A stretch of 63,458 nt of DNA, taken from Microbacteriaceae bacterium PS02066 (lineage in GTDB: Bacteria > Actinomycetota > Actinomycetes > Actinomycetales > Microbacteriaceae). The stretch is taken from the NCBI GenBank assembly GCA_029959545.1, contig JASCPH010000012.1:1-63458 (forward strand), given 5' to 3'. The translations under genes were made by a program, and so were the position numbers. The notes below the pieces were generated by a model. It was not told the origin of the DNA. It searched no databases and saw only the letters and a program-made list of their open reading frames with translations. This document shows, in pieces, positions 43,737 through 52,295 of the stretch. Numbering within the stretch: position 1 is the stretch's first letter; the number at the start of each line of letters is the position of its first letter.

Positions 43737-44926
43737 CAGTTGCTCTCCCGTTCCCTCAGCGGCAGCCGCGCGGTGACCCTCGTGCCCTGCTGCGCAGCGG
43801 ATTCGACGTCGAGGGTGCCGCCGAACTGCTCGACGCGTTCACGCATGGCGTGCAGTCCGAACGCTCCCGCGCCGTGCGAGTCGCCGACCGTCAACGCCAC
43901 ATCGAAGCCCCGCCCGTCATCGTGCACCGTCAGCGACACCGCGGAGTCGTCGCCGCGAAGCTCGACGACGACCTGTGTCGCGTGAGCGTGTCGGACCGTG
44001 TTGGAGAGCGCCCCTTGCGCGACGCGCAGCAGTGCCGTCTGGATCCCCATGGGAAGAGCGAGCTCCTCCGCATCCACTTGCACAGTGATCGACGAGCGCT
44101 CGGAAAGCTCCTGACCGAGTCTCTCCAGGGCTGCGACCAGACCGTCTCCCAACCGGGCCGGCGTGAGCTCGCGAATGATCTGCCTCGTGTCGGCGAGGCT
44201 GTCGGCCGCGGTCTCACGGGCGAGCCGCACATATCCGGCACCAGGCTCGGGGATGTCGCGTTCGGCGGCGCGCAGCAGCATCTGGATCGACGACAGGCCC
44301 TGGGCGACGGTGTCGTGGATCTCACGGGCGAGGCGGGCGCGTTCGCTCAGCGCACCCTGCGCACGCTCGCTCTCCGCGAGCTGCTGTCTCGTGCGGATCA
44401 ACTCCGCCAGCAGGCGCTCACGCGCCTCCGCCTCCCGGCGAAGGGCGCGGTAGGCGAGACCGATCAGCACGGCCACACCGGCGCCGATCAGCGGGCCGAT
44501 CACCCCTCCCACGCTGAAGCCGAGGTGCAGGCCCAGCGCGAGGATCGCGAAAGCGGTGGTGACCACGATGGCCGCAACCCCGCCACGTCCGGGGAGCACG
44601 TGGAGATAGAGGAAGAAGAGAGGGAATGCGAGATACGCGCCCTCCGGGCTCAACCACGTCAGCACCGCCCACAACAGGGTGAGGGCGGTGACCCAGCCGA
44701 CGGCGTAAGCGCGACGGGCGACGTGCGGATCACGCCGCATCCGTCCTGCCCATGCGCCGGAGAGATAGACCGTCACGAAGGCCACGGCGGCGACCGATGT
44801 CCACAACCCCGTCCCTGCGGAGATGAGGAACGCGCGGACGACCGCGAAACCCGCGAGCCCGATCAGGAGGGCATGCAAGCCCACCCGGAGGCCCGTGAAG
44901 ACGGGTGTGAGCGTCGAAGGCGACAT
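43736..44926 (-). CDS. sensor histidine kinase (HisKA_3 type)
   Basis: 396 aa. About six membrane segments (15-155) have little extracytoplasmic loop, followed by a short coiled linker, the phospho-acceptor H204 in LAREIHDTVAQGLSS, and a C-terminal HATPase with DDGRGFD and GAFGLHAMRERV. This NarL-class kinase layout senses signals within the membrane, often cell-envelope stress or antimicrobial peptides. It is divergent from an ABC permease/ATPase pair. Confidence 0.93.
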   Translation of the reverse strand: MSPSTLTPVFTGLRVGLHALLIGLAGFAVVRAFLISAGTGLWTSVAAVAFVTVYLSGAWAGRMRRDPHVARRAYAVGWVTALTLLWAVLTWLSPEGAYLAFPLFFLYLHVLPGRGGVAAIVVTTAFAILALGLHLGFSVGGVIGPLIGAGVAVLIGLAYRALRREAEARERLLAELIRTRQQLAESERAQGALSERARLAREIHDTVAQGLSSIQMLLRAAERDIPEPGAGYVRLARETAADSLADTRQIIRELTPARLGDGLVAALERLGQELSERSSITVQVDAEELALPMGIQTALLRVAQGALSNTVRHAHATQVVVELRGDDSAVSLTVHDDGRGFDVALTVGDSHGAGAFGLHAMRERVEQFGGTLDVESAAQQGTRVTARLPLRERESN

Positions 44927-45076
44927 GACGGTCTCAGCCTAGGCGCGGAGCACAGCGCGGCCATCAACCGAAAGTTCGATCGTGAATCCCACGATTCGGG
45001 CGATGCCGGCGACCGCCTCCGACAACGAGTGTGGAGTCGAGCTCGGGCAGAGTGCGCGAGCGGGAAAGGCATCACC

Positions 45077-46168
45077 GTGTTCGTCGCGAGGAGAGAGCTG
45101 CGGTTCGCCCGTGGTCGATTTCTGCTGATCGGGGTGGTCGTCGCCTTGATCACCCTGCTCGTCGGCTTCCTCGCCGGGCTCACCGGAGGCCTGGCCGCCC
45201 AGAACGTCTCCGCCGTGCTCCAGTTGCCCGGCGACCGGCTCGTGCTGCAGAAGCCCGACAACAGTGATCCCAGCTACGCGACATCGTCTCTCGATGAGCA
45301 GACCGTCACGGCATGGCGTGAGGCCGGCGGTATCGAATCGGTGACACCGGTCGGGATCATCCAGTCGCGTGCCACTGCCCTCGGTGCCGACGACCCGACG
45401 GGTGTCGCCCTCTTCGGTCTGCCCCAGAAGGCACCGGATGCCGCCTCCAACCCCCTCTTCGAGATCGCGCCCGTTCGCGACGACGAGGTGGGTCTCTCTT
45501 CGGGAGCCGCCGCAGCCCTCGGCCTCGAGGCGGGCGATGTCGTCTCGATCACCGGCCAACAGTTCACCGTCGCCGTCATCGGGGGCGACCTCTGGTACAG
45601 CCATACACCGGTCATCGCCCTGACGCCGGATGCGTGGAGCACAGCGAGCGCGCGGGTCGGGGGCGACGGCACCGCGACGGTGCTCGCCGTCACCGGAGAC
45701 GCCGACTGGCAGGCGATGGGCGCCGAGACGGGCACCGTCGCCGAGACGCCCCTGGCGAGTCTCACCGCCTTGGAGGCGTTCCGCTCGGAGATCGGCTCGC
45801 TCGGGCTGATGATCGCGATGCTGTTCGGGATCTCCGCCCTCGTCGTGGGCGCATTCTTCACGGTCTGGACCATGCAGCGCGCTGGCGACATCGCCGTGCT
45901 CAAAGCACTGGGGGCGACAACCGGCTCGCTCGTCAGAGACGCGCTCGGCCAAGCCTCGATCGTCCTCGTCGCCGGGATCGGTGTCGGTCTTGCCGCGGTC
46001 GTCGCCCTCGGCACGCTCGCAGGTCACGCGCTGCCCTTCGTGATCAGTCCGCTCACCACTCTCGCCCCGGCCGTCGTGATGGCGGTGCTGGGACTCGCAG
46101 GGGCCGCGTTCGCGCTGCGCTCCGTCACCAAAGCCGACCCTCTCACCGCCCTCGGGAGCAACCGATGA
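45077..46168 (+). CDS. MacB/FtsX-type ABC transporter permease
   Basis: 363 aa. One membrane segment near the N-terminus (LLIGVVVALITLLVGFLAGL), a large extracellular domain (about 40-235), then three membrane segments (LGLMIAMLFGISALVVGAFF and two more). This is the MacB/FtsX four-helix pattern, used for mechanotransmission rather than uptake. GTG 45077 has GGGAAAGG upstream. The stop overlaps the ATPase start (46165). Confidence 0.86.
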   Translation: MFVARRELRFARGRFLLIGVVVALITLLVGFLAGLTGGLAAQNVSAVLQLPGDRLVLQKPDNSDPSYATSSLDEQTVTAWREAGGIESVTPVGIIQSRATALGADDPTGVALFGLPQKAPDAASNPLFEIAPVRDDEVGLSSGAAAALGLEAGDVVSITGQQFTVAVIGGDLWYSHTPVIALTPDAWSTASARVGGDGTATVLAVTGDADWQAMGAETGTVAETPLASLTALEAFRSEIGSLGLMIAMLFGISALVVGAFFTVWTMQRAGDIAVLKALGATTGSLVRDALGQASIVLVAGIGVGLAAVVALGTLAGHALPFVISPLTTLAPAVVMAVLGLAGAAFALRSVTKADPLTALGSNR

Positions 46169-46878
46169 TCGAACTGCAGAGCATCACCCTCACTTTCCCC
46201 GATGGGGAGAACCGCATCACCGCCGTCGACGACGTCACCCTCCACGGCGAGAACGGCTTCGTCACCGGCATCACCGGCCCGTCCGGTTCGGGCAAGTCGA
46301 GCATCCTCGCCGTCGCGGCGACCCTGATCCGCCCCGATCGCGGCGGCGTGCTCATCGGAACCGGCGAGGCGGCCGTCGACGCTGCTCAGCTCTCCAAGAA
46401 GGAGGCCACGCAGCTGCGACGAGAGCGCATCGGCATCGTGTTCCAACAGTCCAACCTGCTCCCGGCGCTCACGGCTCGCGAGCAGTTGCAGGTGATGGCG
46501 CGGCTTGGCGGTGCCGGCCGGAGCAGGCGAGCGAGAGTGGATGCTCGTGTCGACGAGCTCCTGGCAGCCGTCGGTCTCATCGAGCACGCCGACAAACGCG
46601 CTCACCAGCTCTCGGGAGGGCAGCGCCAGCGGGTGGCGATCGCCCGCGGACTCGTGCACGAGCCGGAAGTCCTGCTCGTCGATGAGCCGACCAGTGCCCT
46701 CGATCAGGAACGCGGGGCGGAGATCATGCAGCTCATCGCGGACCTCACGCACGAGCGCGACATCGCCACCCTCCTCGTCACCCACGACCTCGTGCACCGC
46801 GAGGCGCTGGACGAGCTCGTCACCGTGGTCGATGGCAGGATCGCCAACCGGCTGACGAGCCGCGCAGACGCGGTGTGA
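46165..46878 (+). CDS. MacB/LolD-type ABC transporter ATP-binding protein
   Basis: 237 aa. Walker A GPSGSGKSS, Q-loop FQQSNLLPAL, signature LSGGQRQRVAIARG, Walker B VLLVDEPTSALD and switch His in VTHD are all intact. The family pairs with FtsX-like permeases such as the preceding gene. The two-component system on the other side of the intergenic region is the likely regulator. Confidence 0.94.
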   Translation: MIELQSITLTFPDGENRITAVDDVTLHGENGFVTGITGPSGSGKSSILAVAATLIRPDRGGVLIGTGEAAVDAAQLSKKEATQLRRERIGIVFQQSNLLPALTAREQLQVMARLGGAGRSRRARVDARVDELLAAVGLIEHADKRAHQLSGGQRQRVAIARGLVHEPEVLLVDEPTSALDQERGAEIMQLIADLTHERDIATLLVTHDLVHREALDELVTVVDGRIANRLTSRADAV

Positions 46879-46924
46879 TCGAGGCGCTCGCCGCCCGGGC
46901 CGTCGGCTAACCCGAGTCCACACA

Positions 46925-47215
46925 TACGACACGGGGTGGCCCCGGTGGAAGAGGCGACGAAAGCCCCGTTCGCCGCCGCGGCGACATCGATGCCGATCCG
47001 GCTGGCGATCACGATCACGATCACCCAGAGGGCCATGCCCACCATCCGGTTCGAGACTCGAGCGATGCGCCTCCGTACGGGCGGAGGGCCGCGCGATGGG
47101 GCGGATGCGCGCGATGCGCCCCACCGCCGCACCGACGCCGAGAGAGATCGCCGCCTCGACCGTCAACGCGATGACGTCGGGCGACCGCCCACGGGTGGAA
47201 GCCGGGTGGAGATCG
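46925..47215 (-). pseudogene. decayed membrane-protein gene (DUF1453-like?)
   Basis: Between the ATPase gene and the next - strand gene, two - strand frames give complementary pieces: LTVEAAISLGVGAAVGRIAR (from about 47166), then, after a shift near 47040-47070, VSNRMVGMALWVIVIVIASR plus IGIDVAAAANGAFVASSTGA. Together they look like the last two membrane segments of a small DUF1453-type protein. No single frame is intact and no start is seen. The rest of this ~340 bp gap shows nothing else. Confidence 0.35.
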
Positions 47216-47221
47216 TGTGCG

Positions 47222-47974
47222 TCAGACGTCGCGCACGCGAAGCGTCGTCACAGCCGCCGCCGTCATCCAGACGGTGAACACCGCCATCACCGCGAGGCCG
47301 AGAAGCGGCGGTACGCCGGAGTCGACCACGGTGTAGGACGCCTGGCCCGCGGTCGTCGGCCAGAAGGTTCCGGCGAAGTGACCCACGATCCCCGGTAGGC
47401 CAGGGGCGAGGGCGGGCACGAGGAGGGAGACGGTCACGACGATCGCCAGCGCGCCCGAGGAGCTGCGGGTGAGAGTGCCGAATGCCAGACCGAGCACGGC
47501 CGACAGGACGAGGTAGACGATGGCGCACATGAGTGCGCGCACGGTGTCGCCGTCGGTCGCGTTCGCCGTCGGCAGGCCGGTGGCTGCGAGAGCCGCCTGG
47601 CCGGCGGCGAAGCTCGCCGCGACGGTGAAGACCGCGACGACCGCGGCGACCGAGACGATCACGAGCGCCTTTGCGGCGAAGAGACGAGCGCGCCGTGGCG
47701 CGATGGCGAGCGTGCTGATGATTTGCCCCGAGGCGTACTCGCTGGTCACGGCTTGCGCTCCGAGCATCGCCATGAGCAACTGCCCGACGAGGATCCCCTT
47801 GAAGCTGACGCCGACGGGGTCGAAGTCGCTCGGCAGCTCGGTCTGCCACTCGACGCTCAGGCCGCTGATGCCCAGCAGGCCGACGAGAGCGGTGACGACG
47901 ACGATGGATGCGGCGAGCAGCCACGTGCTCCGCACGCTGCGCGCCTTGATCCATTCCGATGCGAACAGGTTCAT
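47222..47974 (-). CDS. ABC-2 type transporter permease
   Basis: 250 aa with six hydrophobic segments and no extracellular domain. SEWIKARSVRSTWLLAASIV at the start and QAVTSEYASGQIISTLAIAP in the middle are typical of ABC-2 exporter permeases. It lies 1 bp from its ATPase gene and is transcribed after it. The pair is controlled from the region that carries the TetR operators. Confidence 0.88.
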   Translation of the reverse strand: MNLFASEWIKARSVRSTWLLAASIVVVTALVGLLGISGLSVEWQTELPSDFDPVGVSFKGILVGQLLMAMLGAQAVTSEYASGQIISTLAIAPRRARLFAAKALVIVSVAAVVAVFTVAASFAAGQAALAATGLPTANATDGDTVRALMCAIVYLVLSAVLGLAFGTLTRSSSGALAIVVTVSLLVPALAPGLPGIVGHFAGTFWPTTAGQASYTVVDSGVPPLLGLAVMAVFTVWMTAAAVTTLRVRDV

Positions 47975-47975
47975 C

Positions 47976-48908
47976 TCAGGCCGCCGTCCGGTCGAGGGTG
48001 GTCATGCGCAGGAAGGCGTCTTTAAGGGAGTCGCGTACGAGCGTGAGCTCCGACACCTCGACGCCGGCCGTGGCGGCCAGGTGGCCGACCTGATCGGGGG
48101 ATGTGCCCTGCACTCGCAGCGCGTCGGGCTGCCCCGGAGCCGGGGTCGTTGACAGGCCTGCTCTCGTGAGGACCCTGGAGAGACCCGCGAGCTCCGGTGT
48201 GCGGACGCGGACCCAGGATGTCGTCCGGGAGGCGATGAACGCCGCCAGCGGCTCGTCTGCGAGCAGCGTCCCGCGATGGATGACGATCAGGTGGTCTGCG
48301 GTCAGCTCCATCTCGCCCATGAGGTGGCTGGAGAAGAGCACCGTGCGTCCCTCTGCCGCGAGCTCGCGCATGAGCGCGCGCGCCCAGCGGATGCCTTCTG
48401 GATCGAGTCCGTTGAGCGGTTCGTCGAAGATCACGATCCCCGGGTCACCGATCAAGGCGGTCGCGATCCCCAAACGCTGCTTCATGCCCAGGGAAAACGC
48501 TCCGGCGGGTCGGCCGCCGGCGTCGGCCAACCCGACGATCTCCAGCATCTCGTCGACGCGCGAGCGCCGGATGCCGGCGGCGCGCGCCGTCGCCCAGAGA
48601 TGGTCGCCCGCGGTGCGTCGCGGATGGACGGACCGGGCGTCGAGCATCGCCCCCACGACGTGTGCCGGGTTGGGCAGCTCGGCCGCGCGGAGACCGCCGA
48701 TCGTCGCCGCTCCTGATGACGGTCGATCGAGCCCGAGGAACATGCGCAAGGTGGTGGACTTGCCGGCGCCGTTCGGGCCCAGGAAGCCGGTCACGACGCC
48801 CGGCCTTACCTCGAACGACAGGCCGTCGACGGCGGTGATCGCGCCGTGGCGCTTGGTGAGGGCGTGTGCCTGGAGCGAGAGCGGAGAACTGAGGACCATA
48901 CGCGGCAC
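47976..48908 (-). CDS. ABC transporter ATP-binding protein (export type)
   Basis: 310 aa. Walker A GPNGAGKSTT and Walker B IVIFDEPLNGLD are intact. The signature helix reads FSLGMKQRLGIATAL, a usual variant in DrrA-like exporters. A C-terminal ~80-residue extension is present as in drug or antibiotic exporters. The gene is divergent from a TetR gene with two operators, so the pair is probably induced by a small molecule. Confidence 0.92.
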   Translation of the reverse strand: MPRMVLSSPLSLQAHALTKRHGAITAVDGLSFEVRPGVVTGFLGPNGAGKSTTLRMFLGLDRPSSGAATIGGLRAAELPNPAHVVGAMLDARSVHPRRTAGDHLWATARAAGIRRSRVDEMLEIVGLADAGGRPAGAFSLGMKQRLGIATALIGDPGIVIFDEPLNGLDPEGIRWARALMRELAAEGRTVLFSSHLMGEMELTADHLIVIHRGTLLADEPLAAFIASRTTSWVRVRTPELAGLSRVLTRAGLSTTPAPGQPDALRVQGTSPDQVGHLAATAGVEVSELTLVRDSLKDAFLRMTTLDRTAA

Positions 48909-48909
48909 A

Positions 48910-48948
48910 CTACACCGTGTGGTGTAGGCTCTACACTCGTCGGTGTAG
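48910..48948. promoter_or_regulatory. two tandem TetR operators between the ABC exporter and tetR
   Basis: CTACACC-GTGT-GGTGTAG (48910-48927) and CTACAC-TCGTCG-GTGTAG (48931-48948) share the CTACAC/GTGTAG half-sites in inverted pairs. Start-to-start spacing is 21 bp, two helical turns, so two dimers could bind one DNA face. TACACT (48932-48937) could double as a -10 element for tetR. They sit in the 69 bp between the two start codons and should control both directions. Confidence 0.8.
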
Positions 48949-48977
48949 AGTTGACGGTGCAGTCACAGGAAGTGGGG

Positions 48978-49640
48978 ATGCCGATGCCCGAAACGCAGGT
49001 CAAGCAGGTCCGGGAGGGTCAGGCTCATAAGCGCTCCGCGATCCTCACCGCCGCCCGCGAACTGTTCGTGCACGATGGCGTGGAGCGCACCAGCATGGAC
49101 GCGGTGGCAGCGCGCGCGGGCGTGTCCAAGCGCACCGTTTACGACTACTACGGCGACAAGCGGCGGCTCCTCCTGGGTGTCGTGGAACAGGCGGGGGAGG
49201 CTGCCCTGATCACCCTCCGACAGCTGATCGAGCGTCACCTTCCGCCGGTCCTCGCCGATGCCGACTCCGCCGCGACCGAGCGCGCGCTCGTCGCCTTCGC
49301 CCTCGACCTCGGCCGCTCCCAGCTCGCCTCCTCCGACTACGCCGCCGCCGTGCGGCTCATCACCGAGAACGAGACGCTGCTCCCGGAGCTCGACGACCAC
49401 CCGCTCGAAGCGGCGCACAACCGCGCGCTCGCCGAACGCGTCGATCTGCTGGCGCGAGCCGGCCACCTCGACGCCCCTGATCCCGAGCTCGCCGCCGATC
49501 ACTTCCATGCCCTGACGACCCTGCGCGTCCTGAACGAGCCCGGCCGCCGCCGCGCCCAGCCCGACCGCGTGGATCGGATCATGACGGACGGTGCGCGCGC
49601 CTTCCTGCGCGCGTACGCGCCCGACGGGAGCCGGGCATGA
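48978..49640 (+). CDS. TetR-family transcriptional regulator
   Basis: 220 aa from ATG 48978, with AGGAAGTGGGG just upstream; the longer frame from 48846 runs through the operators and is rejected. The N-terminal helix-turn-helix (about 15-62) has ARAGVSKRTVYDYYGDKRRL, and an AefR-like C-terminal domain follows. It probably represses the divergent ABC exporter and itself. The stop overlaps the ATG of the next membrane-protein gene. Confidence 0.92.
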   Translation: MPMPETQVKQVREGQAHKRSAILTAARELFVHDGVERTSMDAVAARAGVSKRTVYDYYGDKRRLLLGVVEQAGEAALITLRQLIERHLPPVLADADSAATERALVAFALDLGRSQLASSDYAAAVRLITENETLLPELDDHPLEAAHNRALAERVDLLARAGHLDAPDPELAADHFHALTTLRVLNEPGRRRAQPDRVDRIMTDGARAFLRAYAPDGSRA

Positions 49641-50152
49641 CTGAAGCGCGTGACGATGACGCTCAGACGCGGATCCGGCGCGCCGCGTCCCTCAAGGAAC
49701 GGATCTACGTCGCCTTCACCGCCCTTGCGGTGATCATCGCGCTGCGCGCCCACGATGCGCATCCGGATGCGGGGCTCGCGCTCGGAACCCTCGCGATCAC
49801 CGTTGCTGCGACGGTCTGCGCGGTCTATGTCGCCGACCTCCTCAGCCACATGGTCGTGCACTCGCTCGTGCCGGAGCGTGCTGAGCACCGGCAGATGGTG
49901 GCCGGCACCCTGGGAGCGGCCACCGTCGCGCTCCCGCCTCTCGTGTGCATCGGCCTCTCGGCGCTCGGGTTCTACGACGCCTCGACGGGTCTGCTGGCCG
50001 CGATGCTCATCACGACAGCGACCCTCGTCGCGATCGGGCTGCTCGCCGTGCGACGGCTCGCCGTTCCCCGCCTGCAGCGCATCGTGATCCTCGCGGGGGA
50101 GGCCGTGCTCGCGATCGGTGTCGTCGCGCTGGAGCTGCTTTCGCACGGCTAA
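49637..50152 (+). CDS. small membrane protein co-transcribed with tetR
   Basis: 171 aa with four hydrophobic segments (ERIYVAFTALAVIIALRA; LAITVAATVCAVYVADLL; ALPPLVCIGLSALGFY; LAAMLITTATLVAIGLLAV), a short basic N-terminus and the loop HMVVHSLVPERAEHRQ. No family is recognised. The ATGA overlap with tetR links it to the same operon; it may be part of the response to the exported compound, which is inference. Confidence 0.75.
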   Translation: MTEARDDDAQTRIRRAASLKERIYVAFTALAVIIALRAHDAHPDAGLALGTLAITVAATVCAVYVADLLSHMVVHSLVPERAEHRQMVAGTLGAATVALPPLVCIGLSALGFYDASTGLLAAMLITTATLVAIGLLAVRRLAVPRLQRIVILAGEAVLAIGVVALELLSHG

Positions 50153-50200
50153 GGACGACGCGCCCCAGGGGGCGTCGATCTGCCTCCTAGGATCAAACGG

Positions 50201-50325
50201 ATGACCGGGTGGACGTGGCAGGCGTGGTCCGGACTCATCGGGGGCTCGCTGATCTTCTTCGCCGTCCTCGGCCCGATGCTGCTGATTCAGATCCGCCGCT
50301 ACGGCCGGCTTTCGTTCGCGGGGCC
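50201..50325 (+). pseudogene. 5' fragment of a VanZ-like membrane protein gene
   Basis: ATG 50201 opens MTGWTWQAWSGLIGGSLIFF and continues to IRRYGRLSFAG, the start of VanZ-family proteins in this group. It then runs into Arg/Ser-rich sequence that is the antisense of a hydrolase remnant. Only the first ~41 residues are meaningful; the rest of the gene (usually about 300-400 aa) is missing. The break lies near 50325. Confidence 0.6.
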
Positions 50326-50552
50326 GGTCGCGCGCCGAGCGAGGAGAAGCGGGGCGGTCGGGCCGCCATCCGTTCGGCGAGCGCAGGGGCGAACGAGGAG
50401 TCGATGTGCTCGTCCGTCTGGTCGACGAGCACGAGGGTGCACACGATCGGCCCGCCCCAGCTGTGTCCGACCAGGAAGAGCGGTGCCGGCGCGGTCGTCA
50501 GCAGGGCCCCGAGGTCGTCGGCGGGCTCTCCGAGCGGATGCGCGTTGCTCAT
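50326..50552 (-). pseudogene. alpha/beta-hydrolase remnant with internal deletion
   Basis: The - strand frame from ATG 50552 gives LGALLTTAPAPLFLVGHSWG (nucleophile elbow GHSWGG) followed at once by LVLVDQTDEHIDSSFAP. In intact relatives these two blocks are separated by a helix of some 15-20 residues, so an internal deletion is likely. The front part with the oxyanion region is absent, and the frame runs out in antisense VanZ sequence. ATG 50552 overlaps the stop of the SH3-like gene, a trace of the former operon. Confidence 0.6.
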
Positions 50553-50773
50553 GCGCCGGGAGCGGGGCGGCGGAGGCGTGGTGCAGGCGGTGGCGGCACA
50601 GGCTTCGCGGCGACGATGTCCACGCGCCGGATGCGCTCCACTCCCCGCTTGCCGTCGACCACGACCGTCTCCTCGTCGACACTGAGCAGTTCGCCCAGCG
50701 CATCCGTCGCCTGCCCGGTCGGCAGCAGGTAACGCACGACGACGCGCGCGCCGGGCTCGGGGAGTCTCACCAT
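50549..50773 (-). CDS. small SH3-like protein (Rv0428c N-terminal-domain type)
   Basis: 74 aa. The core is a beta-barrel with GARVVVRYLLPTGQATDALG and VERIRRVDIVAAKPVPPPP, the SH3-like domain found at the N-terminus of actinobacterial Rv0428c-type acetyltransferases but here standing alone. Its start overlaps the end of the SDR gene (50767) and its stop overlaps the hydrolase remnant, so it lies mid-operon. Role unknown. Confidence 0.7.
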   Translation of the reverse strand: MVRLPEPGARVVVRYLLPTGQATDALGELLSVDEETVVVDGKRGVERIRRVDIVAAKPVPPPPAPRLRRPAPGA

Positions 50774-52248
50774 GCGCCGGGGGCGTAGTCCTTGAGGAAC
50801 ACGCCGAAGAGGTCCTCGCCGGCTTCGCCGCGCACGATCGGGTCGTACACGCGTGCGGCTCCGTCGACGAGATCCAGCGGCGCGTGGAATCCTTCCTCGG
50901 CGAGGCGCACCTTGGTGGGATGGGGCCGCTCGTCGGTGATCCAGCCGGTGTCGACGCTCGTCATGAGGATGCCGTCGCTCTCGAACATCTCCCGCGCGCT
51001 CGTGCGGGTCAGCATGTTGACGGCGGCCTTGGCCATGTTCGTGTGCGGATGGCCGGGACCCTTGTACCCGCGGTTGAAGACACCCTCCATGGCGCTGACA
51101 TTCACGATGTAGGTGCGGCGCGCGCTGCTGGCCGCCAGTGACGGCCGGAGCTTCGAGATGAGCAGGAATGGTGCGGTCGTGTTCGCCAACTGCACCTCGA
51201 GCATCTCCAGGGGATCGACTTCCTCCACCCGCTGGGTCCAGGAGTTGACGTGGTCGAGATCGGGGATGAGTCCTCCCGCATCGATCGCCGTGCCCGCCGC
51301 CAGGCGCTCGAGCGAGCTCGACCCGGCAGCCATCGCCTGCTCCGTCAGCTCCTCCGCGCGGGCCGCAGCAGCCGCGAGGATGGGATGCGCGCTCACCGAG
51401 CGTTCGAGAGCCTGCGGGTGCTGGTCGTTCGTGTGCCCGAAGGTGACCAGTTCCGGAAGGGGACCGTCGGGCAGCGGCGCGAGCTCCGCGTCGACGAGCG
51501 GCTGATAGGCGCCGGGGGAGCGGCGCACGGTCTGTGTCGCGTTGTTGATGAGGATGTCCAGCGATCCTGCCGCCGCCACATCGTCTGCGAGCCCGATCAC
51601 CTGGGCGGGGTCGCGGAGATCGATTCCCACGATCTTCAGCCGGTCGATCCAGTCCGCCGCATCCGGAAGGCTGCTGAAGCGGCGCACCGCGTCACGGGGG
51701 AAGCGGGTGGTGATCGTGGTGTGCGCGCCGTCTCGCAACAGCCGCAGCGCGATGTACATCCCGATCTTCGCGCGGCCGCCGGTGAGCAGGGCGCGCTTGC
51801 CGGTGAGGTCGGTGCGTGCGTCGCGTTTCGCGTGGCTCATCGCGGCGCATTCGGGGCAAAGCTGGTGATAGAACGCATCGACCACCGTGTACGGCTTCTT
51901 GCAGATGTAGCAGCCGCGTGCCTTGAGCAGCGTTCCCGCGGTCGGGGCCGTGGTCGAGGTGCTGATCGGGATGCCGCGCGTCTCGTCGTCGATGCGATCG
52001 GGTGCCCCCGTCGCCGTCGCGTGCACCACCGCGCGGTCCGCGGCCGCGATCGCATCACGGATCTCGCGGCGCCGCACCTTCTTGGTGGCCTTGAACATCG
52101 CCGCCGTCGCACGCCGGACCGTGACATAGTCCGGATGCGTCTGGTCCACCTGCGCGAGCTCCTCCAGCACACGCAGCGTCGTGGCGAGATCGTCGGGATC
52201 GATGCCGCTGGGCTGCGGATCGGTGGGGGCAGAGGTCGCGTCGGGCAC
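50767..52248 (-). CDS. short-chain dehydrogenase-like protein with N-terminal zinc ribbon
   Basis: 493 aa from GTG (complement of 52246-52248). Residues 1-105 are helical. A four-Cys zinc ribbon (C113, C116, C131, C134; RGCYICKKPY and CPEC) precedes a Rossmann SDR domain with LLTGGRAKIG (154-163) and ILINNATQ. The C-terminal block VNVSAMEG keeps the catalytic Ser, but the YxxxK motif reads TNMAK (HPHTNMAKAA), so Tyr is replaced. Proteins with this layout are found in several bacterial groups; their reaction is not known to me. The frame extends upstream to 52308 without likeness. Confidence 0.8.
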   Translation of the reverse strand: MPDATSAPTDPQPSGIDPDDLATTLRVLEELAQVDQTHPDYVTVRRATAAMFKATKKVRRREIRDAIAAADRAVVHATATGAPDRIDDETRGIPISTSTTAPTAGTLLKARGCYICKKPYTVVDAFYHQLCPECAAMSHAKRDARTDLTGKRALLTGGRAKIGMYIALRLLRDGAHTTITTRFPRDAVRRFSSLPDAADWIDRLKIVGIDLRDPAQVIGLADDVAAAGSLDILINNATQTVRRSPGAYQPLVDAELAPLPDGPLPELVTFGHTNDQHPQALERSVSAHPILAAAAARAEELTEQAMAAGSSSLERLAAGTAIDAGGLIPDLDHVNSWTQRVEEVDPLEMLEVQLANTTAPFLLISKLRPSLAASSARRTYIVNVSAMEGVFNRGYKGPGHPHTNMAKAAVNMLTRTSAREMFESDGILMTSVDTGWITDERPHPTKVRLAEEGFHAPLDLVDGAARVYDPIVRGEAGEDLFGVFLKDYAPGAW

Positions 52249-52295
52249 ACGAGATTCTACGTCGCGCGCCTGTGCGGGGCTGTTAGCGTGCCAAG

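Noticed and set aside
48846..48977. Longer TetR start at 48846
   Set aside because: The extension overlaps the divergent ABC gene and reads through both operators; ATG 48978 has a good ribosome site.
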